Shown here one piece after another: positions 48,649 to 59,130 of a DNA stretch of 64,000 nt. The notes under the pieces are model-generated. The model searched no databases and was not told where the DNA came from. It saw only the letters and a program-made list of their open reading frames with translations. This stretch comes from DASQDN01 sp963825845 (GTDB lineage Bacteria > Acidobacteriota > Terriglobia > Bryobacterales > Bryobacteraceae). The position numbers and the translations under genes were made by a program. Location: the NCBI GenBank assembly GCA_963825845.1, contig CAWGVL010000061.1, positions 1-64,000 on the forward strand. Direction: 5' to 3'. Positions within the stretch are counted from its first letter, which is position 1; the number at the start of each line of letters is the position of its first letter.

Positions 48649-50901
48649 TTATTTGATGTTTTGGCTGATGCGTTGGGGTTCTACGGTTTGGGCCAACGCC
48701 ATCACAGCCCAGCTTGTACCGGCGGCGGAAATCCACTGGTCATGGCCGTAAGGGAATCCGCTCTCGAAGTAGGGTTGAACCCAGATCGACCGTGATTTCA
48801 CGTGCCAGGTTCCGTCAGGCGCTTGGGTACGCAAGAGGTATTTCACGCCCTTCTTATAGACCGGATCCGAGGTCGACATTTTGCCCGAGATACTGAGCGC
48901 GTACAGCGCTTCGCCGGTTGCGTAGGCATCTGAACCCATGGTCAGAAGTTGATTCCAGCCGCCATCTGAGCGCTGGGTTGCCGCCAGTGCTTTGGCCGCC
49001 GTCGAGATCGCCGCCTGGCTGGCGTTCGACCAAGTTAAGCCCATCAGGTGGAAGGCCCGGTCTTGTGTGGTTACCGGCCTCTCATTCTCCAGCCATGCTG
49101 CCGCTCGAGCCAGAGCTTTGTCGGTATCGGCCTTCTCGGCTGCCGGTGTGTATTGTTTGAGCGAGTAGATCGCCAATGCCGCCGTCTGATACGAGCCTGC
49201 CAGCATAGGAGGCCGACGGCTCTCAAACACGGACCAGGCGCCTTCCGGCGTTTGCATCGTCTTGATATAGCGCACAACTGCGTCGGTGTAGTGATCGCTT
49301 GGAACGTGATTCATACCGAAATCGAACAACTCCCAAGCCATGCTTGCCACCCCGAACGTGGTGAGGTCCATCAGACGCTCAGGCGTGTGCGTATGCATAT
49401 GTTGCGGAAGCTGAGGAATGACCTTGGGCGCGGGTAGGCCGCGCTCACGGGCAACAGCCGCCGCAGCAGAGGGCAGGTCTTGCGCATGACACGAATTGCA
49501 GCCGCCGATCCGGATGAAGTTATGGCTCTGCTGCTCAAGAAGAGCCAAGGCAGGCTTGACCGCCTCGATAATCGACCGCTCACGTCCGCTGCCGTCAGGC
49601 GCGGCAGCCACTCCGAGGAGCTTTCGTTCTTCGTCTGGAACGCCGAGCAGGCGAGCTACTTCGCTGTCCCCGCGCTTGGCCGCCAGCATCCTGGCCGTTT
49701 CGCCGTCTCCCTTGACGTCCTGATCAGCACCCTTACCAACCAGCAATTTCACAACGGCGGACGGGGCGGTATCCGATCCCGCGGCATATAGCAACGGCGA
49801 GTACCCACGGATATCCTGCACATTCACATCGGCGCTACGACCGAGCAGCAGTTTCACCGTCTCTTCATTGCCTGACGTAGCTGCGTCGGCGAGCGCAGTC
49901 TCATTGCGCTTGGTCCTGACGTTCGGATCGGCGCCCTTCTCCAGCAGCATGCGAACGGCTTGAGGATTACCAGTCGCGGCCGCAGCCATCAACGCAGTAG
50001 CGCCTGCAGCATTCTTTGCATTCACGTCCGCATTCTTCTCGATGAGGAGACGCATAGCGCCGACGTTGGCCCGGGCAGATGCCGCCATCAGCGGGGTCAT
50101 GCCGGTAATCGTCTTTGCGTCCGGATCGGAGCCTTTCTCCAGCAACAAGCGAAGGACCGGTAGACCATTACCCATGGAAGCGGCCTGGTAGACAAGTGTG
50201 CGATCGTCCACATTCCTGGCGTTCGCGTCTGCTCCCCGCTCCAGCAGGAGGCGAACTTTCGCTTGATCGTGAATGCCCCAGAACAGCGGGGTCGACTTGC
50301 GCCTATTGGCCGCGTTGGGATCGGCCCCTTTCTCGAGGAGCAGTTTCATGGTGGCCAATGTGCCGAAGCCGGCAGCGTGATGAAGAGGCGTCGAGCCGGC
50401 GTGGTCGTGCGATTTGACGAGTTCGGGATCAGCCGTAATGAGCTTTTCGACAGCTTTTGTATTGTTGGAGCGAACCGCTGAAACGATGGCGGCGACTTTT
50501 GGATCAACCGGCTTGGCTGGGGCTTCTTCCTGAACCTGAATCCGGAAGTCGGCGCCCTGATCGATCCAGGCGCGGAGGATGCCGATTTCTTCCTCAGATA
50601 GAGGTCCCGTCGGCGGCATCTGCAGGCCGCCATCCCCATTCACAAGGCGGCGGATAAGCTTGCTTTCGGCGCTCCTGCCCGGCAGGATCACAGGTCCGTA
50701 ATCGCCTCCTCTGAGCGCGGCCTGCCGTCGGTCCAACCGCAGGCCGGATTGTTGAGCTTCCTCGCCATGGCAGGAGTGACATTTTTGGGCGAGTATCGGC
50801 TGTACGTGCTTTTCGAAGTCGACCTTGATGTTGGCGGGAGGTGGGAGCTTGGTCTGTGCAACGGCCAAGGTCACTGAAAGCAGGAGCAGTGTTACTCGCA
50901 T
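48649..50901 (-). CDS. Exported heme-ankyrin-toroid protein
   Basis: A 750-residue secreted protein in one intact frame; the start at 50901 gives the signal MRVTLLLLSVTLAVAQ. A PSCyt1-like N-domain carries a heme motif CHSCH (residues 41-45) and MPPTGPLSEEEIGILRAWIDQG. About eight ankyrin repeats follow (roughly 134-424; for example GSTPLHHAAGFGTLATMKLLLEKGADPNA). A second heme motif CNSCH lies at 468-472. The C-terminal third is a squalene-cyclase/prenyltransferase-like toroid with QW-type turns (TPEGAWSVFE, ATQRSDGGWNQLL, RTQAPDGTWHVKSR). No DxDD or zinc-dependent prenyltransferase site is visible. Exported ankyrins may bind partner proteins. Function unknown. Confidence 0.85.
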   Translation of the reverse strand: MRVTLLLLSVTLAVAQTKLPPPANIKVDFEKHVQPILAQKCHSCHGEEAQQSGLRLDRRQAALRGGDYGPVILPGRSAESKLIRRLVNGDGGLQMPPTGPLSEEEIGILRAWIDQGADFRIQVQEEAPAKPVDPKVAAIVSAVRSNNTKAVEKLITADPELVKSHDHAGSTPLHHAAGFGTLATMKLLLEKGADPNAANRRKSTPLFWGIHDQAKVRLLLERGADANARNVDDRTLVYQAASMGNGLPVLRLLLEKGSDPDAKTITGMTPLMAASARANVGAMRLLIEKNADVNAKNAAGATALMAAAATGNPQAVRMLLEKGADPNVRTKRNETALADAATSGNEETVKLLLGRSADVNVQDIRGYSPLLYAAGSDTAPSAVVKLLVGKGADQDVKGDGETARMLAAKRGDSEVARLLGVPDEERKLLGVAAAPDGSGRERSIIEAVKPALALLEQQSHNFIRIGGCNSCHAQDLPSAAAAVARERGLPAPKVIPQLPQHMHTHTPERLMDLTTFGVASMAWELFDFGMNHVPSDHYTDAVVRYIKTMQTPEGAWSVFESRRPPMLAGSYQTAALAIYSLKQYTPAAEKADTDKALARAAAWLENERPVTTQDRAFHLMGLTWSNASQAAISTAAKALAATQRSDGGWNQLLTMGSDAYATGEALYALSISGKMSTSDPVYKKGVKYLLRTQAPDGTWHVKSRSIWVQPYFESGFPYGHDQWISAAGTSWAVMALAQTVEPQRISQNIK

Positions 50902-50980
50902 TACGGCCTCCACGGAGTGGCCCAATTTAGATTGCTCGGGAGTATGACATGGATGCGGGTTATTGTCCATAGTTTTGACG

Positions 50981-51005
50981 TTAGCTTTTGCCATTAGCTT
51001 TTGCC
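50981..51005. repeat. 12-bp tandem direct repeat in divergent promoter region
   Basis: TTAGCTTTTGCC occurs at 50981-50992 and again at 50994-51005, separated by one base (period 13). It is located between the divergent ankyrin/heme gene and the small zinc-protein gene, 80 and 61 bases from their starts, where tandem activator sites could act. Confidence 0.45.
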
Positions 51006-51065
51006 GTCAGTCCCGGAAGAATTTCGGAAGATCTTTTCCAGCTATTTGCCAGTACTTTTCGCCTC

Positions 51066-51317
51066 ATGGGACCGCACATTTGCTACACCTGCATGTCCCG
51101 ACGCCGGATTGAGATCGTCCGTGAAACCTGGAGGAGGCTCCACTTCGAGAGCGAAGAGTCACCCTGGTGCCCTGGCTGTCGAAGGATTACGGAGCTCATC
51201 CCGGTCACTGAAGCCGCCGACGTGATCGGAGGCGACGTCATTTCGATCTGGCACGTGGCGGGACAGCCGTTGGTATGCGCCGAATGCGTGAGGAGATTCA
51301 GAGAGGACAAATCATGA
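51066..51317 (+). CDS. Small zinc-binding protein coupled to PAP2 gene
   Basis: An 83-residue cytoplasmic protein starting at ATG 51066. Three Cys pairs, CYTC near the N-terminus, CPGC in the middle and CAEC near the C-terminus, suggest zinc binding. The middle RRIEIVRETWRRLHFESEES is charged and helical. Its stop overlaps the PAP2 start as ATGA, so it is co-translated with that enzyme. I do not recognise a family. A regulatory role is possible but not shown. Confidence 0.65.
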   Translation: MGPHICYTCMSRRRIEIVRETWRRLHFESEESPWCPGCRRITELIPVTEAADVIGGDVISIWHVAGQPLVCAECVRRFREDKS

Positions 51318-52678
51318 GATTACACGGACGGGTTTTCGTAGGGGCGTTGCTGTGCGCGATGACATCCCACGTCTTAGCTCAAGTCGAGCCAAAAGCCGGA
51401 ACCTGGAAAACCTGGGTTTTGACGAACGGACAAGAGCTGCGTGTACCAGCTCCGGCATCCAGGGAGGCATCGGTTGGAGAGGTCGCATGGTTGAAGAGCT
51501 ACATCAACGAATCCAGACAGTCCGCTGAAGCCATGCGACAGATGCGGTACTGGATGGCGGGTCCGCCGGCGTACCGCTGGGTGGAGACGATGTTGAGCAA
51601 CATCGAGCGGCGAGGCTTCACGAATCCCAAGAATGCCCGGGCTTTAGCGCTGATCAATATCGCTATGTACGATGCGACCGTTGCCGCATGGGACTCGAAA
51701 TATGCCTACGATCGGCCACGACCGGCACAAGTGGATCCCGCCGTGCCGACGACGGTTGAAACTCCTGCGAGTCCATCGTACCCTGCCGAACATGCAGTGA
51801 CCGCCGGCGCCGCATCCGAGATCCTGGCTTACTTGTTCCCTCAAGACTCTCAAGCCCTGCGCAACCTTGGCGAGGAGGCAGCGCGTGCGGCATTAACCGC
51901 CGGTATCAACTATCCGAGCGATGTCACCGCCGGACTGCAACTGGGACGTGCAGTCGCTGCCAAGGTGATCGCAATAGCGCAGAACGACGGCTCACAAGCT
52001 GTTTGGTCCGGAACCGTACCAACCGGAGCCGGAATGTGGGTAGGGACGAATCCTTTGGAACCGCTCGCAGGAACATGGAAGACATGGGTACTCAGTTCCG
52101 GCAGCCAGCTACGTCCCGGACCGCCCATTCCCTACGATTCGCCAGTGAAGCGCGCCGAACTGGACGAAATCAAGAACTATCAGCGCGCTTTCGCGAGCAA
52201 TCAGAAGGGGTTTTATTACCAATCCCTGGAAGGTATTTTCAACGTCTTCTACGATGCGCTTTCAAAGAGGATATTCGAGAATAAACTGGATGAAGATCCA
52301 CCGCTTGCCGCCCGTGCATACGCGCTGGCCGGCATTGCCCACAACGATGGGTCCGTTGCGTGCTGGGATGCCAAATTCACATACTGGGCTGCGCGTCCGA
52401 ATCAACTCGACACAGCCATCACAACTTTGTTCCCTCAACCGGGTCATCCGAGCTACCCATCCGCCCATGGCTGCTACTCCGGCGCCATAGCGAGGGTCAT
52501 CGGCGGACTCTTTCCTGATTCCTTCGACGCGATGGAAGCTAAATCGACGGAGGCGGCAGAATCGAGACTTTGGTCGGGGATCCACTTTCGCAGCGATCTG
52601 GACGCGGGCCTGGAGATCGGGCGCAAACTGGGTGATTTGATTCTGCAACGTGCTGCGCAGGATGGATCGGGCCACTGA
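51314..52678 (+). CDS. Tandem PAP2/vanadium-haloperoxidase-like protein
   Basis: A 454-residue exported protein (signal RVFVGALLCAMTSHVLAQ) built from two similar halves, each beginning with a GTWKTWVL motif. Half one has KYAYDRPRP, PSYPAEHAVTAGAA and AGINYPSDVTAG; half two has KFTYWAARPN, HPSYPSAHGCYSGAI and SGIHFRSDLDAG. These match the three phosphate/vanadate-binding blocks of PAP2 phosphatases and vanadium haloperoxidases. The histidine of the last block is present in half two (GIHF) but replaced by Asn in half one (GINY), so probably only half two is catalytic. It may dephosphorylate a lipid or halogenate a substrate; undecided. Confidence 0.85.
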   Translation: MRLHGRVFVGALLCAMTSHVLAQVEPKAGTWKTWVLTNGQELRVPAPASREASVGEVAWLKSYINESRQSAEAMRQMRYWMAGPPAYRWVETMLSNIERRGFTNPKNARALALINIAMYDATVAAWDSKYAYDRPRPAQVDPAVPTTVETPASPSYPAEHAVTAGAASEILAYLFPQDSQALRNLGEEAARAALTAGINYPSDVTAGLQLGRAVAAKVIAIAQNDGSQAVWSGTVPTGAGMWVGTNPLEPLAGTWKTWVLSSGSQLRPGPPIPYDSPVKRAELDEIKNYQRAFASNQKGFYYQSLEGIFNVFYDALSKRIFENKLDEDPPLAARAYALAGIAHNDGSVACWDAKFTYWAARPNQLDTAITTLFPQPGHPSYPSAHGCYSGAIARVIGGLFPDSFDAMEAKSTEAAESRLWSGIHFRSDLDAGLEIGRKLGDLILQRAAQDGSGH

Positions 52679-52683
52679 CGAGA

Positions 52684-54671
52684 TCAATACCGGGCGCGCA
52701 AATCAGCGATTTTGCGCGCCAGCCCTTCACGAATCGCTCTGAACTCCGGATTGTCGCGATATCTATGCCAGCCGTAAAGCGGTTTTTGGTAGTAGTCGAG
52801 ATAGTGCAATCCGAGAAATCCGCCCGCGACTGAACGCCGCAGCGCGTTAAGCGCAGCATCTCGGTCGGCCAATAACGCGTAGGTCTCGGACGCGAAGAAG
52901 AGGATCCACGGGTCGCCAGGGTTGAGCGCAAATGCTCGCTGTACCTGTTCTCTCGCTTCTGCGGGCTGGTTGATCTGAGCCAGCATCATCGCGAGGAACA
53001 TGCGGGTACGTTCGTTATCGGCAAGTTCCAGTTTCGCTTTCAGGCGTGAGACTGAGGTGAGCCATTCGCTTCGTGCTTCGTCCTCCAGGCCTGCGCCCTT
53101 TAGAACGAGGGCGCCGAAATAGGAATTCGTCAATGCCTCTTCGTGACGGGCAAGACTTTGTCGTGCCAAGGAGACCGCATTCGCGTAGTCACCCGAATTG
53201 GCATACAGGAGATATGTGGGAAACAGAAGGCGTTGAGTCGCCACAAGTGGCTGCGCATGCCGAATGCCCCGGTCGTATTGGTTCGCGAACAGACACGCGT
53301 GCACAAGATTGTACATAGCAACCTCGTCGTCCGGCTGTATAGCCAAATACCGCTCGTACATATCAATTGCGCGGTCAAGCATGCCGGTCCGGAAGTACGC
53401 TAAGGCGGCGGCAGCCTGCGCTTCAGGGTCTGAGTTGTTGAGTTCCAGCGCACGCTTGGCCTCGCGCAGGCCATCTTCGTTTTGTCCGGTAGAGTGATAG
53501 ATCTTTATCAGAGCGGAGCGGGCCAGTATGTTATCCGGATCGATTGAAAGCGCACGTTGGGCGTTCTCCAATGCGGTCTGGAGATGAGCGCGCGGCGCGA
53601 GTCCACACAAAAACTCCATATGAAACCCCACCGCAAGTTGAGCCCACGCATCCGCGAAGCCCGGATCGAGTTTCACCGCAATCTCAACATGCTTGAGGCC
53701 CTGCTTGATCCTGCCGGTCTCTACGCAAGGATTCGCCAAACGCGTCAACTGGCCGCGCCCGCGTAAGAACGCTTCGTATGCTTCGGAGCTTGTAGATCCT
53801 CCTCTTTCAAGTACTGTCTTCTGAGCCGGAATCAACTGGCCGCGCAACCGAGAGGCCAGAGGGAGGCAAGCATGCGCTGTGCGCTCTGGAAATCATCGCC
53901 GGTAGCATTCGAGGCCTCCTGCGCCCATAAGACGGAACCATCTTTAGCGCTCCGGAGTATGCGGCTACGCGGATTTGCGAGCCAGCGCCTGTCAACCGAC
54001 CGGTCAGGATGGTATCTACCGCGGTTTTGTTTGTCAGATCGTTTGCTCCCGCGTCCGTAACTGGGGTTATCACACGCACCCCCCGTACGGTCCGCAGCCT
54101 TGCCGCCAGATCTTGCGTGAAACCGAAACGAAGTAGCTCGTCCGCGTCACCTGCGGAGGCAAAGGGTAAAACGAGAATGCTTCGGGGTTGACGCGCTGCG
54201 AGAACACCCCGTTGCCAGACGAACGCCGCAATAGACACCACAACGGCAGCGGCTGCGACCCACCAATAGCTGAATGAGCGCGTGTCCGAATCTATATCCT
54301 CAATGGTGATCTGCTCGCGTGTTCCCTCTTCGTACGTGACACGGTAGTTCGATACTTCTTTGATGTCGCCGATGAAACGGTAGCCGCGCTTCGGAATGGT
54401 TTCTATATAGGGTTGTCCCCTTTTCACCGTTGCCCAGAGTCTTCCTGAGATAAAAGATGTTCTTGGAGAGGTTTCCCTCCTCGACGAAGGTGTCGGGCCA
54501 AACACGGCGAAGGAGTTCGTCTTTATCTACCAGAGATCCGTGAGCTTCTAAGAGGACGATGAGAAGGTCGAGGGTCTTTGGCGGCAAAGGTACGCGCTCG
54601 GCGCCACGGAACAGAATTCTCGATTCGGCATCAATCCGGAAGGGGCCGAAGGTATACGCCTGCGCAGCCAC
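52684..54671 (-). CDS. CadC-like winged-helix regulator with TPR domain (frameshifted)
   Basis: About 660 residues in three frames with shifts near 54430 and 53850-53900. The N-terminus is an OmpR-type winged helix (YTFGPFRIDAESRILFRG, LPPKTLDLLIVLLEAHGSLVDKDELLRRVWPDTFVEEGNLSKNI) ending YIETIPKRGYRFIG. One membrane helix follows (YWWVAAAAVVVSIAAFVW), then a periplasmic FlgO/TolB-like region (SILVLPFASAGDADELLRFGFTQDLAARL) and about six TPRs (DPGFADAWAQLAVGF, DPDNILARSALIKIYHSTG, NNSDPEAQAAAALAYFRTG). This ToxR/CadC-type layout is typical of Acidobacteria and couples an external signal to transcription. Targets unknown. Confidence 0.85.
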
Positions 54672-54723
54672 GACATCGCACCAGTGCGTGTCATATTACC
54701 GCATCTGCAAACCGGCGTGATTT

Positions 54724-57700
54724 TCAATCACCAGCCATGGCAGGATGATCTACTACCTGCCGTCTGCGGCGATGAGCGAGGGACCCGAGATCGTCGAATA
54801 CAGAGTACGCGACTGGAGTGACGATCAAAGTCAGGAGGAGTGAAAGCGACTGGCCGCCGATCACGATAATTGCGATCGATCGCCGCTCTTCTGCTCCGGG
54901 ACCGGCGCCCAGTGCCAGTGGAAGCATGCCGGCCACGAGAGTCAGTGTCGTCATCAGGATTGGACGGAACCGGTCACGGTTCGCTCTGCAAAATCGCCGA
55001 GGTCCGGTCCATCCCTTCCCGTCGCAGACTGTTCGTGTGATCGACCTGCAAAATCGAGTTCTTCTTGACGACTCCGAACAACACGAGGATGCCTAACGCA
55101 GAATACAGGTTCAGCGTGTCATGGAAGAACCACAAAGACAAGAATCCGAACGGAACAGCCAACGGAAGACTAAGAAGAATCGTTACCGGATGGATGAGAC
55201 TCTCGAACTGAGACGCCAAGATCATGTACATGAACACGACCGAGAGCGCAAACGCCAGAAGGAATTCGCGCAGTGTTCGTTCGAACTCTCGCCCACGTCC
55301 GATGACTGTGGTCGAATACGCTGCGGGCATGTTCAGCGTCTCGGCCGCAGCGAACATGATCGGCAGCCGATCACCGAGAGCATAGCCGGGCGCAATGTTG
55401 GCGCGAATGCCGACCTGCCGTTGTCGGTTCAATCCTTCGATGCGGAAGGCGGATGCTTTCTCATCTAACTGAACTACGTTGTCAAGGCGCACCATGCCGG
55501 ACTTCGTGAGAGGGAACATAAAGTTTCGAAATGACCTCGCTCGATGCGCGGTACACATCCTTGAGGCGAACCTCAACGTCGTACTCCTCGGCGACCTCGG
55601 TGTCATGGTAGCGGGATACTTCGTCATCGCCGCCAACCATGATTCGCAGGGACGACGCAATGTCCGAAGCGTCGACTCCGAGATCAGCGGCACGTTCGCG
55701 ATCGATCTGGACGTGCAACTCGGGCTTGTTCAGGCGCAAGGTAGTATCTACGTCCACCAAGCCAGGAGTATCCTTGGCAATCTCACGAATCCGTTCACTG
55801 AAATTATTGAGCGCGACCAAGTCAGGGCCCCGGATCGAGAAATCGATGTCATAGGGGGCGGATCCCTGGTTCACTGTCTGGAGGTTACCAACACGAACAC
55901 GAAGGTCGGGGAACATCTTCAGGCGATCTCGAATTGCCTGCATGACATCCCGCTGCGAATAGATGTCCTCGAAAGCTTCCCAGGGTTTGCCTTGCAGGGT
56001 CTTCTTCGCCAGGCGGGAGATCGAAAAAACTCGATTCTCGATGTCATCGAGGCGGACGTACACGCGAGAGTTGTTGACCTGTTGTAGATATCCGGTCCCC
56101 GCGATAGTTACAACGTGTTTGACTCCGGGAAGTTTTTTGAGCTCGTCGTAAACGCGATCGAGAACCTGCTGCATTCCAGCGAGGCTTGCGCCTTCCGGCG
56201 CAGACACACTCATCTCGAATTCGCTCTCATCGACGTTGGTCGGGATGTACTCTTGCTTGACCATGTGATACAGCGGGACGCACGACATCATTACGACAAT
56301 CGCCAAGCCGACTACGACCGCGCGGTGGTTCATGGACCAGCCGAGCATGCGCATGTACGAGTTTTCGATTCGAGCGTAGAATCCGCTGCGTGATGACTGG
56401 TGTCCGCTTCCGGCGATCCGAAGCATACGCGAGCTCATCATCGGCGTGAGGCTGAAGCTCACGATCAGCGATACGAGAATAGCCACGGCTGCCGTAATAC
56501 CGAACGAATACAGAAACCGGCCCGAGATCGACGACATGAAGGAGACTGGAAGGAACACAACGATGAGACTAAAGGTCGTCGCCATAACGGCAAGTCCGAT
56601 GTCCTTGGTGGCATAGACGGCCGCTTGCATCGGAAGCATCTTCTTCTCTTCGATGAATCGGAAGATATTCTCGAGAACCACGATGGCGTCATCGATGACA
56701 ACACCCACCATCAAGACAAGCGCGAGCATGGTGATGTTGTTCAATGTGAAGTTCAACCAATACATTGCGCCAAAGGTGGCGATGATCGAGGCCGGAATGG
56801 CGATGGCGGCAATCACGGTCGCCCGCCAGTTGCGCATGAAGAGCAAGACAACGAGCGACGCGAGAATAGCGCCAAGAATGAGGTGTAATTGCACCTCATG
56901 GAAGGCCGCCTCGATGTATCGAGACTGATCCTGTACAACTTCGAGCCGAACACCTGGTGGGAGAAGCTGACGTACACGGTCGAGGCGGGCTTTCACATTG
57001 TTGATGACTTCGATCGTGTTGGCGCCGGATTGTCGGCGCACCTCGAGAGCGACGGCCGGAGTTCCATCGTAGGTCGCGAACGTGCGTTGTTCCTTGTGCC
57101 CGTCTTCCGCGTGACCGATATCCCGAATTCGGATAGGCGCATTGCCGATCTTGGCTACGACAAGATCATTGAACTGCTCCGGATCCGGAAAGCGGCCGAT
57201 GGTCCGCAGCACGAGTTCGCGGGAGCCCTCGTCGACGCGGCCGCCGGGGATTTCCGCATTCTGCCGCGCGACGGCATCGCGCACCTGGATGATGGGAATC
57301 TTGTACGCCGCTAGGCGGTCAGCGTCGATCCACAGATTCACGGCTCGTTTTTGACCGCCGTTGATCACGACCTGGCCGATGCCGCCAACCGATTCGATGG
57401 AGTCTTTCACGCCACGTTCGGCAAGCTCGTACAGTTCCCTCGGCGTCCGGTCACCCGAGACGACGAGGGTGAGGATCGGCGAAGCGTCGGCGTCGAGTTT
57501 TCGGATTAGCGGAGGCTTGGCATCGCGTGGGAGGAATGCGATCGCCGACGCTACGGCATCGCGAACGTCCTGTGCGGCCACATCGATATTGCGATTTAGC
57601 CCGAAGGTGATCGTCACTACGGAAAGTGACTCGGTAGACGTTGAACGGATATCGTCGATGCCTTCGACGGTAGCGACCGCATCCTCGATGCGGCGCGTTA

Positions 57701-57890
57701 CGGCGCTTTCGATCTCTTCTGGCGATGCGCCGAGCAGAGTCGTGCGAACGCTGACAATAGGCAGGTCGACGTCAGGAAATCTATCCACCCCGAGGCGGCC
57801 GTAGGCGACGACGCCGACGACGACCATGGCCAGCACGAGCATGACCGCGAAAACAGGCCGTTGGACGCAGACTTGAGCGAGTTTCTGCAT
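54724..57890 (-). CDS. RND efflux permease (HAE1 type, frameshifted)
   Basis: About 1,050 residues with shifts near 55500 and 54965. N-terminal MQKLAQVCVQRPVFAVMLVLAMVVVGVV, docking and porter regions, and TM4 with VVIDDAIVVLENIFRF, the double Asp of proton-driven RNDs, are all present. TM10 has GVVKKNSILQVDHTN, with the lysine expected in AcrB-like relay. The C-terminal piece (LMTTLTLVAGMLPLALGAGPGAEERRS) is in the third frame. It shares TAATG with its adaptor. No TolC is in this operon, so it may borrow another outer-membrane channel. Substrate probably drugs or lipids; not determined. Confidence 0.9.
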
Positions 57891-59077
57891 TACCGGATAA
57901 CGACCTTCTGCCCCTTGGTCATCTTGGCGTCGGGCTTCAAAACAACGTCAAGGCCCGGTTCAAGGCCAGAGACGATTTCAACGGATTCGTTAGCGAGCGG
58001 ACGGCCAAGTTTCACGATGCGATCATCGAGCCGGTTGCGGGAAGCGAGATACACGCGATCCGTACCCGCAAAGGATACGACGGCATCACGTGGAATCGCG
58101 ATCCCGGTCGCATGCGCGTCAATCGTGATGGACACCTCGGCAAACGAGCCTGGTCGCAATGTACCCTTCTGGTTCGGGATCTCGCCTTCAAGGACGAGAG
58201 ACCGGCTTTGCGCGTCGATTGCGGGACTGAGCCGAACGACGCGGCCTGTTGGTCCGGTCGATCCGCCCTGAATACTGACGGTGATCGGCTGACCGACCCG
58301 GATCTTCGATGCGAGACGTTCCGGGATCTCTGCGCGGACGCGTACGGGGTGCTGGCGAACCATGGTCACGACCGGCGCATTGACGTTGAGGTACTCGCCG
58401 AGAGAAGCGTGCCGGCGAGTCACCGCGCCCGGAAACGCAGCCCGCACCTTGCAGTCCGCCAGGTTCTGGCGGGCTAGCGCAAGTTGCGCCCGTCGTTCGC
58501 TCAGTTCGGCGCGGAGCTGCATGACCTGCTCCTTGGCAGCCTGAAATGCAGCCTCGGCGCCTTGTCGGCGGACTTGCGCTTTTTCGAACTCAATCCGGGA
58601 AAGAACGCCCTCTTTCTGGAGTTTCGCAGTAGTGTCAAAGACGAAACGCGCTTCCTTGACTACTGCTTCGGCCTCCCGCACGATAGCGGTGTCTTCGATG
58701 ACTACGTCGTCGCTAGTCTTGTCCGCTATGCCCAACTTGGCCCTGGTTTGATTCACCAGAGCATCCGATTGTCGAACCCGGAATTCGTAGTCGGTAGGAT
58801 CGATTTCGGCCAGCACTTCGTTGGCTTCGACCAAGCTGCCGAGATCGACGTAAAGCTTAACCACGCGCCCCGGAGCCTTCACGCCGATTGTGGCCTGCTC
58901 CTCGGCCAGCAGTTCCCCTGAGGCTGTGATGACGTCAGGGATAGGCCGCAGATTGGTACGCATCGTTTGTACCGCGACGGGTTTCTCTTCGTCCGCGGCG
59001 ACATTGGTACGAGTATATGGACCGCTGCAAGAAGTGATGACTAACAGGCTTACGGCAAACAGTAAGGAGGATCGCAT
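57890..59077 (-). CDS. RND periplasmic adaptor lipoprotein
   Basis: An intact 395-residue membrane-fusion protein. Start at 59077 (MRSSLLFAVSLLVITSCSG) gives a lipobox ending in SC. The lipoyl halves ATIGVKAPGRVVKLYVDLGSLV and KVRAAFPGAVTRRHASLGEYL flank a hairpin with EAAFQAAKEQVMQLRAELSERRAQL; beta-barrel (VRVRAEIPERLASKIRVGQPITV) and proximal domains (GIAIPRDAVVSFAGTDRVYL) follow. It overlaps the RND gene and sits 53 bases downstream of the methyltransferase gene. Confidence 0.92.
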   Translation of the reverse strand: MRSSLLFAVSLLVITSCSGPYTRTNVAADEEKPVAVQTMRTNLRPIPDVITASGELLAEEQATIGVKAPGRVVKLYVDLGSLVEANEVLAEIDPTDYEFRVRQSDALVNQTRAKLGIADKTSDDVVIEDTAIVREAEAVVKEARFVFDTTAKLQKEGVLSRIEFEKAQVRRQGAEAAFQAAKEQVMQLRAELSERRAQLALARQNLADCKVRAAFPGAVTRRHASLGEYLNVNAPVVTMVRQHPVRVRAEIPERLASKIRVGQPITVSIQGGSTGPTGRVVRLSPAIDAQSRSLVLEGEIPNQKGTLRPGSFAEVSITIDAHATGIAIPRDAVVSFAGTDRVYLASRNRLDDRIVKLGRPLANESVEIVSGLEPGLDVVLKPDAKMTKGQKVVIR

Positions 59078-59130
59078 CCGGACTGTGGATATTCTCTCAT
59101 GATACGGCGCCTGAGATCCTCCCACGACCG

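Noticed and set aside
55479..56087. A 202-residue plus-strand open frame
   Set aside because: Shadow of the RND permease on the minus strand, which has clear RND motifs in that interval.
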